Counted from the first letter of the stretch, positions 37,082 to 45,579 are shown. The stretch is 64,000 bases of DNA from Bifidobacterium breve (GCA_945885625.1 CAMCYS010000002.1:1-64000), one strand, 5' to 3'. Numbers and translations: made by a program. Notes: generated from the letters alone by a model not told the origin.

Positions 37082-37513
37082 TCAAAAGAGACCTGGGAAC
37101 ACCTCCTCGGAAACTTCAGCGAATCCCTTTTCGCGATCGCTTAGGTATTGGTTCCAAGAAGTTAAATCCCAAATCTCGACCCGAGTATTTGCGCCGATAA
37201 CAACGCAATCGCGATCGAGTCCGGCATAGGTACGAAGTCCTTGCGGAATAGTTATGCGACCTTGACGATCAGGAATTTCATCGTGAGCGCCGGCAAACAT
37301 CACGCGCATGTAGTCACGTGCACCTTTAACAGTTACAGGTGCTTGTCGTAGTTGTTCAGTAAGAGTTGCGAATTCAGCTGATGGAAATACATAAAGACAA
37401 CGCTCTTGGCCTTTGGTAATTACTAGGCCGGCAGAAAGATCTTCACGGAACTTGGCAGGAAGGATTAAGCGACCCTTTTCATCAAGGCGAGGCTCGTGAG
37501 TGCCGAGAAACAT
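37082..37513 (-). CDS. mraZ: Transcriptional regulator MraZ
   Basis: 143 residues from the ATG at 37511-37513, which has GGGGGAG three bases upstream. Two SpoVT/AbrB-like halves are visible, [15 protein letters not shown] and [15 protein letters not shown]. MraZ forms rings and binds repeats upstream of its own gene, usually repressing the dcw operon. Matching 10-bp-spaced repeats lie at 37552-37597. It is the first gene of the dcw run. Confidence 0.95.
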   Translation of the reverse strand: MFLGTHEPRLDEKGRLILPAKFREDLSAGLVITKGQERCLYVFPSAEFATLTEQLRQAPVTVKGARDYMRVMFAGAHDEIPDRQGRITIPQGLRTYAGLDRDCVVIGANTRVEIWDLTSWNQYLSDREKGFAEVSEEVFPGLF

Positions 37514-37551
37514 GAGCTCCCCCTTCCCCAAGGTTTGAATGCTCTAGTTCC

Positions 37552-37597
37552 CCACTTTACTCCATTTTCCTCCATTTACAACCACCATTCGCCACTT
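37552..37597 (-). promoter_or_regulatory. Probable MraZ operator: 10-bp-spaced AA(A/G)TGG repeats
   Basis: On the plus strand, CCACTT at 37552, CCATTT at 37562, CCATTT at 37572, CCACCA at 37582 and CCACTT at 37592 recur at exactly 10 bp; on the gene strand this reads AAGTGG/AAATGG with 4-base spacers. One helical turn between direct repeats is the layout bound by the MraZ ring, and AAAGTGG-type boxes are described for MraZ in mollicutes. A further CCACTT at 37634 is out of phase. The array lies 39-84 bases upstream of the mraZ start. Confidence 0.75.
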
Positions 37598-37660
37598 TTT
37601 TCCCTAATCCCCCCCTTTGACAGACAGATCCCGCCACTTTTCCAAACTGATTTCAGGCAT

Positions 37661-37686
37661 AAAAAAAGACCCCCAAATGGGGGCCT
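37661..37686 (-). terminator. Rho-independent terminator after the DUF3040 gene
   Basis: On the minus strand GGCCCCCATTTGGGGGTC forms a GC-rich hairpin with a 3-4 base loop, followed by seven T residues (37667-37661). It lies just downstream of the DUF3040 stop and upstream of the mraZ promoter region, so it isolates the dcw run. It is the only textbook terminator I found in the window. Confidence 0.9.
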
Positions 37687-37701
37687 TATCTGTAGTAGAA
37701 A

Positions 37702-38073
37702 TTAATCCATTGAATCTCGACCGCGATCATCCCAACGGTTATCCATACGCTCTTTAAAGCCCTTTTTAACTGGCTTTGCCGGACGTTGCCCATTTGCCAG
37801 TGCTATAACTTTGCCCTTAAGGCCGGCAGCTAGAATCGACAAACCAGTTAAGCAAATTAGAAATCCGAGCCAACTAATTGGATAGATCTTGCTAAATAGA
37901 CCACCAAAAACTGCGCCAAAACCAGCGAAAAACAAGAGCACTGCTAGGCCCAAGTTACGGCGGCTAGATTTTGTGGGAGCCCCAGTTAAAGCTGAAACTA
38001 GGCGTGGGTCATCGGCCAACATGGCTTTTTCCATCTGGGCCAGTAGCTTCTCTTCACGCTCGGAAAGTGGCAT
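37702..38073 (-). CDS. DUF3040 membrane protein
   Basis: 123 residues from ATG 38071-38073, starting MPLSEREEKLLAQMEKAM, the DUF3040 signature. The start is supported by TATTGT at exactly -12 to -7, a leaderless-type promoter. Two membrane helices (about 45-63 and 66-86) separate the acidic N-terminal helix from a basic C-terminal tail (RPAKPVKKGFKERMDNRWDDRG). The family is restricted largely to actinobacteria and its function is unknown. It lies between the SOS cassette and mraZ and has its own terminator. Confidence 0.85.
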   Translation of the reverse strand: MPLSEREEKLLAQMEKAMLADDPRLVSALTGAPTKSSRRNLGLAVLLFFAGFGAVFGGLFSKIYPISWLGFLICLTGLSILAAGLKGKVIALANGQRPAKPVKKGFKERMDNRWDDRGRDSMD

Positions 38074-38079
38074 AAGGCC

Positions 38080-38085
38080 ACAATA
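38080..38085 (-). promoter_or_regulatory. -10 element TATTGT of a leaderless DUF3040 transcript
   Basis: TATTGT on the minus strand ends 6 bases before the ATG at 38073, with no Shine-Dalgarno sequence in between. The spacing equals that before aroG, ogt, metF, pknB and the ybaK-like gene in this window. Confidence 0.5.
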
Positions 38086-38098
38086 GAACATGTAAGCG

Positions 38099-39316
38099 TT
38101 ACTCGCTACTTTTTTCGCCCTCTGCCGCCTTTGGATCTGCTGAGGATTTCCTAATCAAGCGCCCTGGCCTCACGCTAGCCCCGCCAAAGCGCAATTTGGC
38201 CCGGTCAATGGCGGTATCTGCCTCGCGCCAGCCTTTCTCGCGGGCTCCCAATAGCAATTGCTCTGGGGCAGCCTCACTTAAGTTATCAAGTGAGATGCCA
38301 ACTAATCGCAAGCGAGCTCGGTCGAGGTTGAGCGCCAAATAAAGTGTTTTAGCGATTTCATAAATTTCATGAGTGCTATCGATTGGCAGCGGTAAAGTTT
38401 TTGAACGCGAGATAGTAGAAAAGTCAGCGAAGCGAACTTTGATTGAAATAGTTTTGGCATAGTAATTGTTTTCACGTAATCGGGCCGCAGCCTTTTCAGT
38501 AAGACGCAAGAACTCTTGCAGAATTTCTTCAGGATCATCTATATCTTGGGCAAAAGTTTCAGCTGCCGAAATGCTTTTATCTGGTTCATTCGGTGTTACA
38601 TCACGATAGTCACGACCCCAAGCTAGTTCATAGAGTGAAGCTCCACTTGCTTGACCAAGAGCGCGAATTAATGTGGCGCGAGGCAAGTTGGCAATATCAG
38701 CAACGGTACGCAAACCTAATCGTTCAAGGGTTTCAGCTGTTTTTGGACCCACGCCCCAAATGGCAGTTACTGGCAAGGGATGTAAAAAATTTAGAATGCG
38801 ATCCGCTGGAATTTCCAGAATTCCATTTGGCTTGCAATGGCCAGATGCTAACTTGGCAATGAACTTAGATGGTGCGATACCAACTGAACAAGTAATGCCT
38901 TCGCTAGCTTCGACTTGGCGACGAATCTCAACTGCAATTTCACGCCCTGTGCCCAATAGTTTTCGTGCACCTGTTACATCAAGAAATGCTTCGTCTAGCG
39001 AAATTGGTTCAACTAGCGGTGTAAATGAATCGAAGATTTGCATAACTTTTGCTGAAACTTCAGAGTATCGCTGATGATCTGGAGTAACAAAAATTGCATG
39101 TGGTGCCATTCGTTTTGCCCGACCAACTGGCATGGCAGCGCGAATTCCATATTTACGTGCGGCATAGTTTGCCGAGAGCACCACACCGCGCGCGCCTGCC
39201 CCAACTACAACAGCTTTGCCGCGCAGTGATGGGTCATCTCGTTCAGCAACGGAGGCATAGAAAGCATCCATATCAACATGGAGAATCGTCGCCGTTGCCT
39301 CTGGCTCGCTGCTCAT
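38099..39316 (-). CDS. dinB: DNA polymerase IV (Y family)
   Basis: 405 residues, translesion polymerase. Catalytic acids are D15 (HVDMDAFYASV) and D108-E109 (ISLDEAFLDVTGA); CSVGIAPSKFIAKLAS and the HhH segment AIWGVGPKTAETLERLGL follow, then the little-finger domain and a basic tail. Its ATG overlaps the dnaE2 stop as ATGA, so it is the last gene of the DUF6504-dnaE2-dinB operon behind a LexA box. It occupies the position that imuB takes in mycobacterial mutasomes, but it keeps the catalytic residues and is therefore not ImuB. Confidence 0.94.
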   Translation of the reverse strand: MSSEPEATATILHVDMDAFYASVAERDDPSLRGKAVVVGAGARGVVLSANYAARKYGIRAAMPVGRAKRMAPHAIFVTPDHQRYSEVSAKVMQIFDSFTPLVEPISLDEAFLDVTGARKLLGTGREIAVEIRRQVEASEGITCSVGIAPSKFIAKLASGHCKPNGILEIPADRILNFLHPLPVTAIWGVGPKTAETLERLGLRTVADIANLPRATLIRALGQASGASLYELAWGRDYRDVTPNEPDKSISAAETFAQDIDDPEEILQEFLRLTEKAAARLRENNYYAKTISIKVRFADFSTISRSKTLPLPIDSTHEIYEIAKTLYLALNLDRARLRLVGISLDNLSEAAPEQLLLGAREKGWREADTAIDRAKLRFGGASVRPGRLIRKSSADPKAAEGEKSSE

Positions 39317-42300
39317 ATCGCCACCTTATTAGATAACCATTGGCTATAGATATCAGATAGCGACCAAGCAGCATCGGCGCGTAGCGATACTCCCCTAGCG
39401 CCAGTTCGACGAACTTCGCCGCGTACTAATAATAATTGCGAGTTATAAAGCGTGCCAGCGTAATCAGTTTGGGCATCGGGAAAGAAGGTGGCATCACTGC
39501 AGCCATAGCCATCGTCTAACGTTAAGAAAATTACTCGCTTACCCGATCGCACTGGTGGTGTCTGCAGAGTTACTTTAACGCCGGCAACCAAGATTGAAGT
39601 TCGTGAACGTTGTTTTAAAAGTTCAGATGAGCGAACTGCGCCAATTGCATTTAGAAACTCACCATAGAACTCGATCATATGATGCGTTATATCCATACCA
39701 AGGCGCTCTACTTCATGTTGCACTTTTTCACTCTCGCGCAGTTCGGGCAAGCCACTTGGGATCAGCGCAGGGGGCGCAAAACCAAAAGTTAATTGCGAAC
39801 CAGAGATTGCTTGCACTGGCCCTTGTTGCAAATCACTTAAGTGCAGTAAGAGATCACGACGATTTAGTTCGGTACTAGCTAAATTATGTATCGCATCGAA
39901 AGCCCCAGTAAGAATTAGCGATTCAATCGTTGGCAGAGCTGCACCAGAACGACGGAAGAAATCTGCTAGATCAACATAAGGTCGAGCTGCAATAATGTTT
40001 TGAATTTCACGATCGCTGATGCCGCTAACTGTCGATAGTGAAATGCGAATTGCACTGCCGTTGCCTTCAACTCGATACACCCGATCAGAGTGATTAACAT
40101 CAAGAGGCGCAATCGTTAAACCTAATTGGCGCACCTCATCGAGAATTAGCCGCTTCGGATACATGCCCGGGTCATGTGTTAAAACACCAGCTAAAAATGC
40201 GGCTGGGTAATGAGTTTTTAACCAAGCTGATTGATAAGTGGGCAGTGCAAAGGCTGCAGCATGTGCTTTACAAAAACCAAAGGAGGCAAAAGCGCGCAAA
40301 ACTTCCCAGACCTCATTTATTACCGGCAGCTCAAAGCCGGCTTCGGTAGCAGCTGGAAAGAACCAATCACAGACCTCTTGTTGGCCATCGCGATCGCCAA
40401 GTGCGCGCCGCTTTTCATCGGCTTGGGCCAAGGAGACCCCAGCCATTTCAGCAATGATGCGGATTACCTGCTCGTGAAAGACCACCACGCCTTCGGTTTC
40501 AGCCAAAATATCGTGCAGCCTGGGATGAATTAATTTAGCTGGCGACCAACCATGCCGGGCTTTTAGAAAGGGCGTGATCATGTCGCTTTTAACTGGCCCT
40601 GGGCGAAAGAGTGAGATCTCGATAATTAAATCATTAAAAGTATTTGGTTCGAGTTTACCCACTAGTTCGCGCTGGCCCGGACTTTCAATTTGAAATATCC
40701 CCAGCGTCTTAGTTGATTTAATCAGTTCAAAAGTTTCATCATCAGCTAAAGAGACGGCATCGATATCAATACTTTTAGCTTCAGTGCGTTCGATCTCAGA
40801 GAGGGCAAAAGAAATACTTGATTGCATGCGTACGCCCAAAATATCTAACTTCAATAACCCAACTGCTTCGACATCATCTTTATCAAATTCAACCATCGGA
40901 TAACCAGCAGCATTTAGCGTTAGCGGTGCGCGATCTAGTAAACCGCCATCAGATAACACCACTGCACATGGGTGCATTGCTAAGTGGCGTGGCAAGCCAT
41001 CGAGACGCTCGGCTAATGAAATTGTCATAGCAGTAAGAGGCGCTGATAAATTTAAACTTTTTAGTTCGGGCAAGTTGACTAAAGCTTGGGAAATATGGCG
41101 TGCTCGCACATGTGGCAAAGATTTCGCGATTAGATCAATCTCGCCAAGTGACATGCCCATGGCGGCGCCAGTATCACGAATCGCATGACGAGCCCGATAG
41201 GTATCAACCATTGCCACAGTTGCGCAACGTGAGTTGTTACCCGGTTTACTCCAGTCACTATCGCCATAGCGCTTGAAAACTAAATCATAAATTTCAAGTC
41301 TGCGATCAGATTCCACATCGATATCAATATCTGGCAGTGCCCGACGAAGTGGTGAGCAGAAACGTTCCATCAATAACCCGTGAGTCATCGGCTCAACCCC
41401 TGAAACGCCGAGTAGATGACAGATCAACGAACCAGCACCTGAACCACGAGCTGCAACGCGAATCGAACGTTCACGTGCCATATCGGTAATGTCAGCAACG
41501 GTTAAGAAATATGACTCGTAACCAAGCGTTGCCACAGTTGCTAGTTCGTCATCTAGCCGCTGTTTTGCTTTAGCAATCGTTGAACTATCGCGATATCGCC
41601 AGTTAAGCCCTGATTCGCAACGGCTACGCAATAACGTGCGCATCTCCTGTTGATTATTAGCGCCAACTACATGAGCTTCAGGTAAATGAATGCCGCCTAA
41701 ACCGATATCTCGAGTTGGTGAAAGTAGTGCGCGTTCGGCCCACTTACGAGTGGTCTTTAATAGATAGCGTGGTGTTCGCTCACCCGCTGCTAACGCTATT
41801 TCAGCAGCCAGGGCTGCCATTACATCGGTTGACTTTAGAAATGCTTCGGCATTGCGTCGTTCGATATGGCGTGGATGCAGTGGCACTAACTGCCTAGCCG
41901 CATCGAGAATGTCAGCAATCGGGCCATCTTCACGATCGCGCATTCGTACTGCATTACTAAGCACCGCATCTAGATCATGATCGCGCGCAAAGATTAGCGA
42001 ACGGGCTGCATGTGGGGTTGATCTAGGGCCGCTGCCAGCAACTAAGTGCGAAACAATTTCGATTGCATGATCACCAAAGAGATCACGGGTTTTATTGAAA
42101 ACTTCAATTGCTAAATCAGGTCGCTTATCAGCGATGGCATAACTAACTGGTGATTCGGGGCCATGTAGAACTTGTAAGCCTAAGCTGTATTCACTAAATC
42201 GTTCGAGTAGATCTAACGTAATAACTGGCGTGCGATCAACTGCATTTAAATTCAAGCTGGTCATGAAGCGACAGAGTGATCGCCAACCACCATCGCCATT

Positions 42301-42558
42301 TGCCAACAGTGTTAGCCGTGGCAACTTCTTACCCACAAAGCCCGGTAACTTAATTGCTAAATCAACCCCGATGATCGGCGCGATTCCTTCGGCCACACAA
42401 CTTTGTGCGAAACGAATTGCACCCGCCAAACCATTGCGATCAGTTATTGCTAGAGCTGGCATATTAAATTCGCGAGCCCTAGTAACTAAATCGGCAGGTT
42501 GCGTCGTGCCATACTTAAGTGAGTACGCGCTAGCAACATGTAGGTGAATAAAACTCAT
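39313..42558 (-). CDS. dnaE2: Error-prone DNA polymerase DnaE2 (ImuC)
   Basis: 1081 residues. The polymerase core is intact, with D410 and D412 in ALPDIDIDVESDRR and KLDILGVRM carrying the third aspartate. The N-terminal PHP domain has lost metal ligands: HLHVASAYS replaces HxHxHxxYS and ITDRNGL replaces TDHN, so proofreading is unlikely. The length and lack of a long C-terminal tail separate it from DnaE1 (11438-14938). The gene is second in an SOS-type operon after the DUF6504 gene (15 bases) and before dinB. Expected role: damage-induced, mutagenic synthesis across lesions. Confidence 0.93.
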   Translation of the reverse strand: MSFIHLHVASAYSLKYGTTQPADLVTRAREFNMPALAITDRNGLAGAIRFAQSCVAEGIAPIIGVDLAIKLPGFVGKKLPRLTLLANGDGGWRSLCRFMTSLNLNAVDRTPVITLDLLERFSEYSLGLQVLHGPESPVSYAIADKRPDLAIEVFNKTRDLFGDHAIEIVSHLVAGSGPRSTPHAARSLIFARDHDLDAVLSNAVRMRDREDGPIADILDAARQLVPLHPRHIERRNAEAFLKSTDVMAALAAEIALAAGERTPRYLLKTTRKWAERALLSPTRDIGLGGIHLPEAHVVGANNQQEMRTLLRSRCESGLNWRYRDSSTIAKAKQRLDDELATVATLGYESYFLTVADITDMARERSIRVAARGSGAGSLICHLLGVSGVEPMTHGLLMERFCSPLRRALPDIDIDVESDRRLEIYDLVFKRYGDSDWSKPGNNSRCATVAMVDTYRARHAIRDTGAAMGMSLGEIDLIAKSLPHVRARHISQALVNLPELKSLNLSAPLTAMTISLAERLDGLPRHLAMHPCAVVLSDGGLLDRAPLTLNAAGYPMVEFDKDDVEAVGLLKLDILGVRMQSSISFALSEIERTEAKSIDIDAVSLADDETFELIKSTKTLGIFQIESPGQRELVGKLEPNTFNDLIIEISLFRPGPVKSDMITPFLKARHGWSPAKLIHPRLHDILAETEGVVVFHEQVIRIIAEMAGVSLAQADEKRRALGDRDGQQEVCDWFFPAATEAGFELPVINEVWEVLRAFASFGFCKAHAAAFALPTYQSAWLKTHYPAAFLAGVLTHDPGMYPKRLILDEVRQLGLTIAPLDVNHSDRVYRVEGNGSAIRISLSTVSGISDREIQNIIAARPYVDLADFFRRSGAALPTIESLILTGAFDAIHNLASTELNRRDLLLHLSDLQQGPVQAISGSQLTFGFAPPALIPSGLPELRESEKVQHEVERLGMDITHHMIEFYGEFLNAIGAVRSSELLKQRSRTSILVAGVKVTLQTPPVRSGKRVIFLTLDDGYGCSDATFFPDAQTDYAGTLYNSQLLLVRGEVRRTGARGVSLRADAAWSLSDIYSQWLSNKVAI

Positions 42559-42573
42559 AACGGTTGAGCGCAG

Positions 42574-42864
42574 CTAAACGCTACGAATAATCCATTGCCC
42601 TGAGATCTCATCGCGTTCGAGTTCGAAAGTAGTTAGCGCCCCAATCGGGGCTGCCTCAACGCGCCAAAGTGCGCGAGCTCGGTCATCGGGGCGATAGATG
42701 CCATCGCTAATGCGATTCCACCAACCACCTGCTTCGCACCATCTAGTAAGCACTGCGTGAATTCGAAAGCGTCGACCGCGATAAGTAAATTCAATTGGGG
42801 TGGCTGCGCCATCGGTCATAACTTCTGGCCCGGCAACGACGATAGGTGCGGTATTGGCTGACAT
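42574..42864 (-). CDS. DUF6504 family protein, first gene of SOS cassette
   Basis: 96 residues. The core EFTYRGRRFRIHAVLTRWCE, then WWNRISDGI and a C-terminal YELERD-like segment (TFELERDEISGQWIIRSV), matches the small actinobacterial DUF6504 proteins found beside dnaE2 and Y-family polymerases. It begins 32 bases downstream of the LexA box and precedes dnaE2 by 15 bases. An AGGAG lies 10 bases before the ATG. The function is not known; the gene order suggests an accessory factor of the polymerases. Confidence 0.8.
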   Translation of the reverse strand: MSANTAPIVVAGPEVMTDGAATPIEFTYRGRRFRIHAVLTRWCEAGGWWNRISDGIYRPDDRARALWRVEAAPIGALTTFELERDEISGQWIIRSV

Positions 42865-42895
42865 TTTGCTAGAGCTCCTGGTTTTCCTGTGGATA

Positions 42896-42913
42896 TTCGA
42901 ACAGATGTTCGAA
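42896..42913 (-). promoter_or_regulatory. LexA/SOS box upstream of DUF6504-dnaE2-dinB
   Basis: TTCGAACAGATGTTCGAA is a palindrome with 7-base arms around a 4-base core, matching the actinobacterial LexA consensus CGAAC-N4-GTTCG with extra flanking bases. It lies 32 bases upstream of the DUF6504 start and would overlap the promoter. The gene on the other side (DoxX, from 43049) starts 135 bases away and probably has its own promoter. Confidence 0.9.
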
Positions 42914-43048
42914 AAGTACCGCTAGTCACTGACAGAGGCAAGTGGCCTTTATCTGGGCGGAAACACACCCCAAAATAGTTTAACTTTCAACTACTTTTGC
43001 CCTATTCTTGCTTTGTTATACGGAACAAACCACAAACTAAGGAGAACC

Positions 43049-43468
43049 ATGGACGTAGTACTAGTAATCGGCCGCGTACTTTTCGCGCTGCTATTCATCA
43101 ACTCAGGTATCGCACACCTCACCAAACTTGAGGCAATGACTGGCTATGCAAAATACAAGAAGGTTCCAGCCGCCAAACTAGGCGTGATCGTTTCTGGTCT
43201 CATGATTCTAGTTGGTGGCCTATACGTAGCACTTGGAATTTATGCTGACTTAGGCGCACTTCTAATCGCGCTATTCCTAATTCCAACCTCATTCCTAATG
43301 CATGCGTTCTGGAAAGAGAGTGATGCGACTGCAAAGCAGAATGAGACCATCGCCTTCTTTAAGAACCTATCAATGGCTGGTGCAGCACTAATCATCTTCG
43401 CCCTTGTAGCGACAGGTACCGATTTTGGCCCAAGCATTACATCTGCATTCTTTAGCCTCACTAGATAA
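43049..43468 (+). CDS. DoxX-family membrane protein
   Basis: 139 residues from ATG 43049, preceded by AAGGAG with 5 bases of spacing; an in-frame start at 43013 has no such site. Four membrane helices (about 5-20, 45-65, 70-88, 112-130), with GIAHLTKLEAMTGYAKYKKVP after the first, typical of DoxX. Some DoxX proteins act in quinone or thiol redox, but there is no cysteine pair here, so no role can be assigned. It starts a plus-strand series and is divergent from the SOS cassette. Confidence 0.8.
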   Translation: MDVVLVIGRVLFALLFINSGIAHLTKLEAMTGYAKYKKVPAAKLGVIVSGLMILVGGLYVALGIYADLGALLIALFLIPTSFLMHAFWKESDATAKQNETIAFFKNLSMAGAALIIFALVATGTDFGPSITSAFFSLTR

Positions 43469-43493
43469 ACAATCAAATATCTCTAGAAGTACC

Positions 43494-43525
43494 AGAACGC
43501 CCCCAGATATTTCCGGGGGCGTTCT
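43494..43525 (+). terminator. Strong hairpin after doxX, weak terminator
   Basis: AGAACGCCCCC and GGGGGCGTTCT form a perfect 11-bp stem around a 10-base loop. Only a weak T-tract follows (GTCATTATC), so termination may be partial. It ends 14 bases before the GTG of the TauE/SafE gene. Confidence 0.65.
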
Positions 43526-43539
43526 GTCATTATCTACCA

Positions 43540-44286
43540 GTGCTAATCATCGAAGGGCTAATTGCTGGCGTACTGATTGGCGCGGTCTTAGGTTTCATTG
43601 GCGCAGGTGGCGCGATGCTGTCGGTACCGATTCTGATTTATGGCTTTGGTTTCTCGGCCAGCCACGCAACAACTGCCGCACTCGCTGTTGTATTACTTGC
43701 TGCGGCATCAGGGCTAGTTCCAAAATTCAAAAGTAAAGATGTATTGGTTAAAGAAGCGCTAATTATTTGTGTTCTTGGTTTAACTACCAATATCTCAATA
43801 TCACTCATTGCATACCGACTTAGTGAACGTTTCATCTTAACCGGCTTCTCGCTAGTTCTTTTAATTGCCGGGATCTCAATGTTAATAAAACCTTTTACCT
43901 CAGGACCAGAACGAAAGATGCCGGTATCGGTGCTGGTATTGGTTTCTCTTGTTATCGGCTCAATAACTGGATTATTTGGAATCGGCGGCGGCTTCTTGGC
44001 AATTCCAATTCTTGTTCTCTTCTTCCAAGTACCTCAAAATAAAGCTGCTGGTACTGCACTTTTAATAATTGTGCTTAACTCAACTATCGCTTTCTTAGGC
44101 CATTATAAAATTTGGTCTGAAGTTAATTGGGCAACGCCAATAACAATGGCTATCTCCGCCGTCATTGTGGCTCAATTAGCCTCAGGCAAAAGTGCACATA
44201 TTTCGCCAGAAATATTAAAACGCGCTTTTGCAGCTCTGCTCTTTACTATCTCAGTTATCACGCTATTAAATGCGTGGGTCCTCTAA
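43540..44286 (+). CDS. TauE/SafE (TSUP) family anion exporter
   Basis: 248 residues from GTG 43540. Seven to eight membrane helices arranged as two repeats, GFIGAGGAMLSVPILI (18-33) and GLFGIGGGFLAIPILVL, each with the glycine-rich TSUP motif. Family members export sulfite, sulfoacetate or related organic acids. No sulfur-metabolism gene is nearby, so the substrate is open. There is no clear Shine-Dalgarno; CATTAT at -12 to -7 may be a leaderless -10. Confidence 0.85.
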   Translation: MLIIEGLIAGVLIGAVLGFIGAGGAMLSVPILIYGFGFSASHATTAALAVVLLAAASGLVPKFKSKDVLVKEALIICVLGLTTNISISLIAYRLSERFILTGFSLVLLIAGISMLIKPFTSGPERKMPVSVLVLVSLVIGSITGLFGIGGGFLAIPILVLFFQVPQNKAAGTALLIIVLNSTIAFLGHYKIWSEVNWATPITMAISAVIVAQLASGKSAHISPEILKRAFAALLFTISVITLLNAWVL

Positions 44287-44292
44287 AGCAGG

Positions 44293-44298
44293 TATTTT
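44293..44298 (+). promoter_or_regulatory. -10 element TATTTT of a leaderless ybaK-like transcript
   Basis: TATTTT ends 6 bases before the ATG at 44305, in the 18-base gap after the TauE/SafE gene, with no Shine-Dalgarno sequence. Same spacing as five other starts in the window. Confidence 0.5.
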
Positions 44299-44304
44299 GT
44301 AGCC

Positions 44305-44790
44305 ATGGATGGCGTACTTGAGAAAGCGGCAGTAAAGCGAGTTGTTGCTGCCCTGGCCGAACACGGCTGTTCTGGTGAAATCAAAGTTCTATCCGATAGT
44401 GCCCGAACTGCCGCCGAAGCGGCTTCTGCTCTTGGTATCGAAGTTGGCCAAATTGCATCATCGCTAATCTTCAAACTGCCTGATGGTTCACCCCTTTTAG
44501 TTATCACCAGTGGTCGACATCGAGTTGATACTGATTTGGTGGCAAGTAAGTTAGGAATTGAAAAACTTGGTCGAGTTGATGCCGATTACGTAAAAGAAAT
44601 ATCTGGCTTTTCGATTGGCGGAGTGGCGCCAATTGGCTGGGTCTCCCCAGCAACTATTCTGATTGATCAAGCACTCAATGATTACGAAGTGGTCTGGGCA
44701 GCTGCGGGTCACCCGCATGCGGTTTATCCAACATCTTTTTCTGAGTTAGTTGCGATTACTTCGGCTAAGCCCATGGTGGTTGGCGAATAA
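44305..44790 (+). CDS. YbaK/EbsC-family aminoacyl-tRNA editing protein
   Basis: 161 residues. The YbaK fold segments are GQIASSLIFKLPDGSPLLVI, GRHRVDTDLVASKLG and GFSIGGVAPIGW. Family members hydrolyse mischarged tRNAs such as Cys-tRNA-Pro. The lysine of IFKLPDG corresponds to the usual essential lysine. Located 18 bases after the TauE gene, with a possible own promoter. Which mischarged tRNA it cleans is not decidable from the sequence. Confidence 0.85.
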   Translation: MDGVLEKAAVKRVVAALAEHGCSGEIKVLSDSARTAAEAASALGIEVGQIASSLIFKLPDGSPLLVITSGRHRVDTDLVASKLGIEKLGRVDADYVKEISGFSIGGVAPIGWVSPATILIDQALNDYEVVWAAAGHPHAVYPTSFSELVAITSAKPMVVGE

Positions 44791-45579
44791 TTGATTCTTA
44801 ACTTTAAAGAATACGGTTCTAGTAATTCTGGCCTGCCGCTAATCCTGATTCATGGCATGGGTTCAGCAGCTACCGCTTGGCAATTAGTGGTACCCGAGCT
44901 TTCCAAAACTCATCGCGTTTTAACGGTTGATCTGCCTGGTCATGGTGAAACGCAATTGCCAGCTGGTATCGATATGAGTCCTAAATCTTTAGCAGGGTAC
45001 GTTCTGGAAACAATGGATTCGTTGAAGATTGAGAAAGCACATCTAGTTGGCAACTCATTAGGTGGCTGGACTGCGTTAGAGCTTGCCGCAATGAAACCTG
45101 AGCGCGTTGCTAGTATTTTAGGTTTAGCCCCAGCCGGGCTTTGGTTAGCACCCTTTAATGTGCGCTATCCGGGCACGGCAATTGCGCGAACTTTAGCGAG
45201 TAGTTTGAAAGTTGTGTCACCGTTTGGACTTAAATACGAATGGGGCCGCAAACTGGGCTTTGGCGATGTCAGCCCACAATGGCAAAAGTATTCATATCAA
45301 CTTTGTTTAGATGCCACTTTAGCCTTAGGTAATGCTGCTGGTTATTTTCCGGCTTGGGATGCCATGTTAAAAAAGCGCTTCGACGAGCAAGTTTCAACAA
45401 CCGTGCCAATAACTATTGTCTTTGGTGATAGTGATAAGACTTTGCCGACTAGTTCTTGTCAAGAAAAATCATTAGCCCCAAAACATGCCACCTGGATCAA
45501 TTGGGAAAATTGTGGACATGCCCCAATGTGGGATTACCCCGAACGCGTTGTTGCTGAAATTGCAAAGTTGGCTAAATGA
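44791..45579 (+). CDS. Alpha/beta hydrolase
   Basis: 262 residues from TTG 44791, immediately after the previous TAA; no better start is visible. HGMGSAATAWQ is the oxyanion region, the nucleophile is S89 in VGNSLGGW, the acid D213 or D215 (FGDSDKTLP) and the base H243 (NCGHAPMW). The cap is short and helical. The stop overlaps the CrtA-like start as ATGA, which ties it to the carotenoid locus, but hydrolases of this type act on many esters and the substrate is unknown. Confidence 0.82.
   Translation: MILNFKEYGSSNSGLPLILIHGMGSAATAWQLVVPELSKTHRVLTVDLPGHGETQLPAGIDMSPKSLAGYVLETMDSLKIEKAHLVGNSLGGWTALELAAMKPERVASILGLAPAGLWLAPFNVRYPGTAIARTLASSLKVVSPFGLKYEWGRKLGFGDVSPQWQKYSYQLCLDATLALGNAAGYFPAWDAMLKKRFDEQVSTTVPITIVFGDSDKTLPTSSCQEKSLAPKHATWINWENCGHAPMWDYPERVVAEIAKLAK

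Noticed and set aside
38099-39316. dinB as imuB
   Set aside because: The catalytic acids D15, D108 and E109 are present, while ImuB has lost them.
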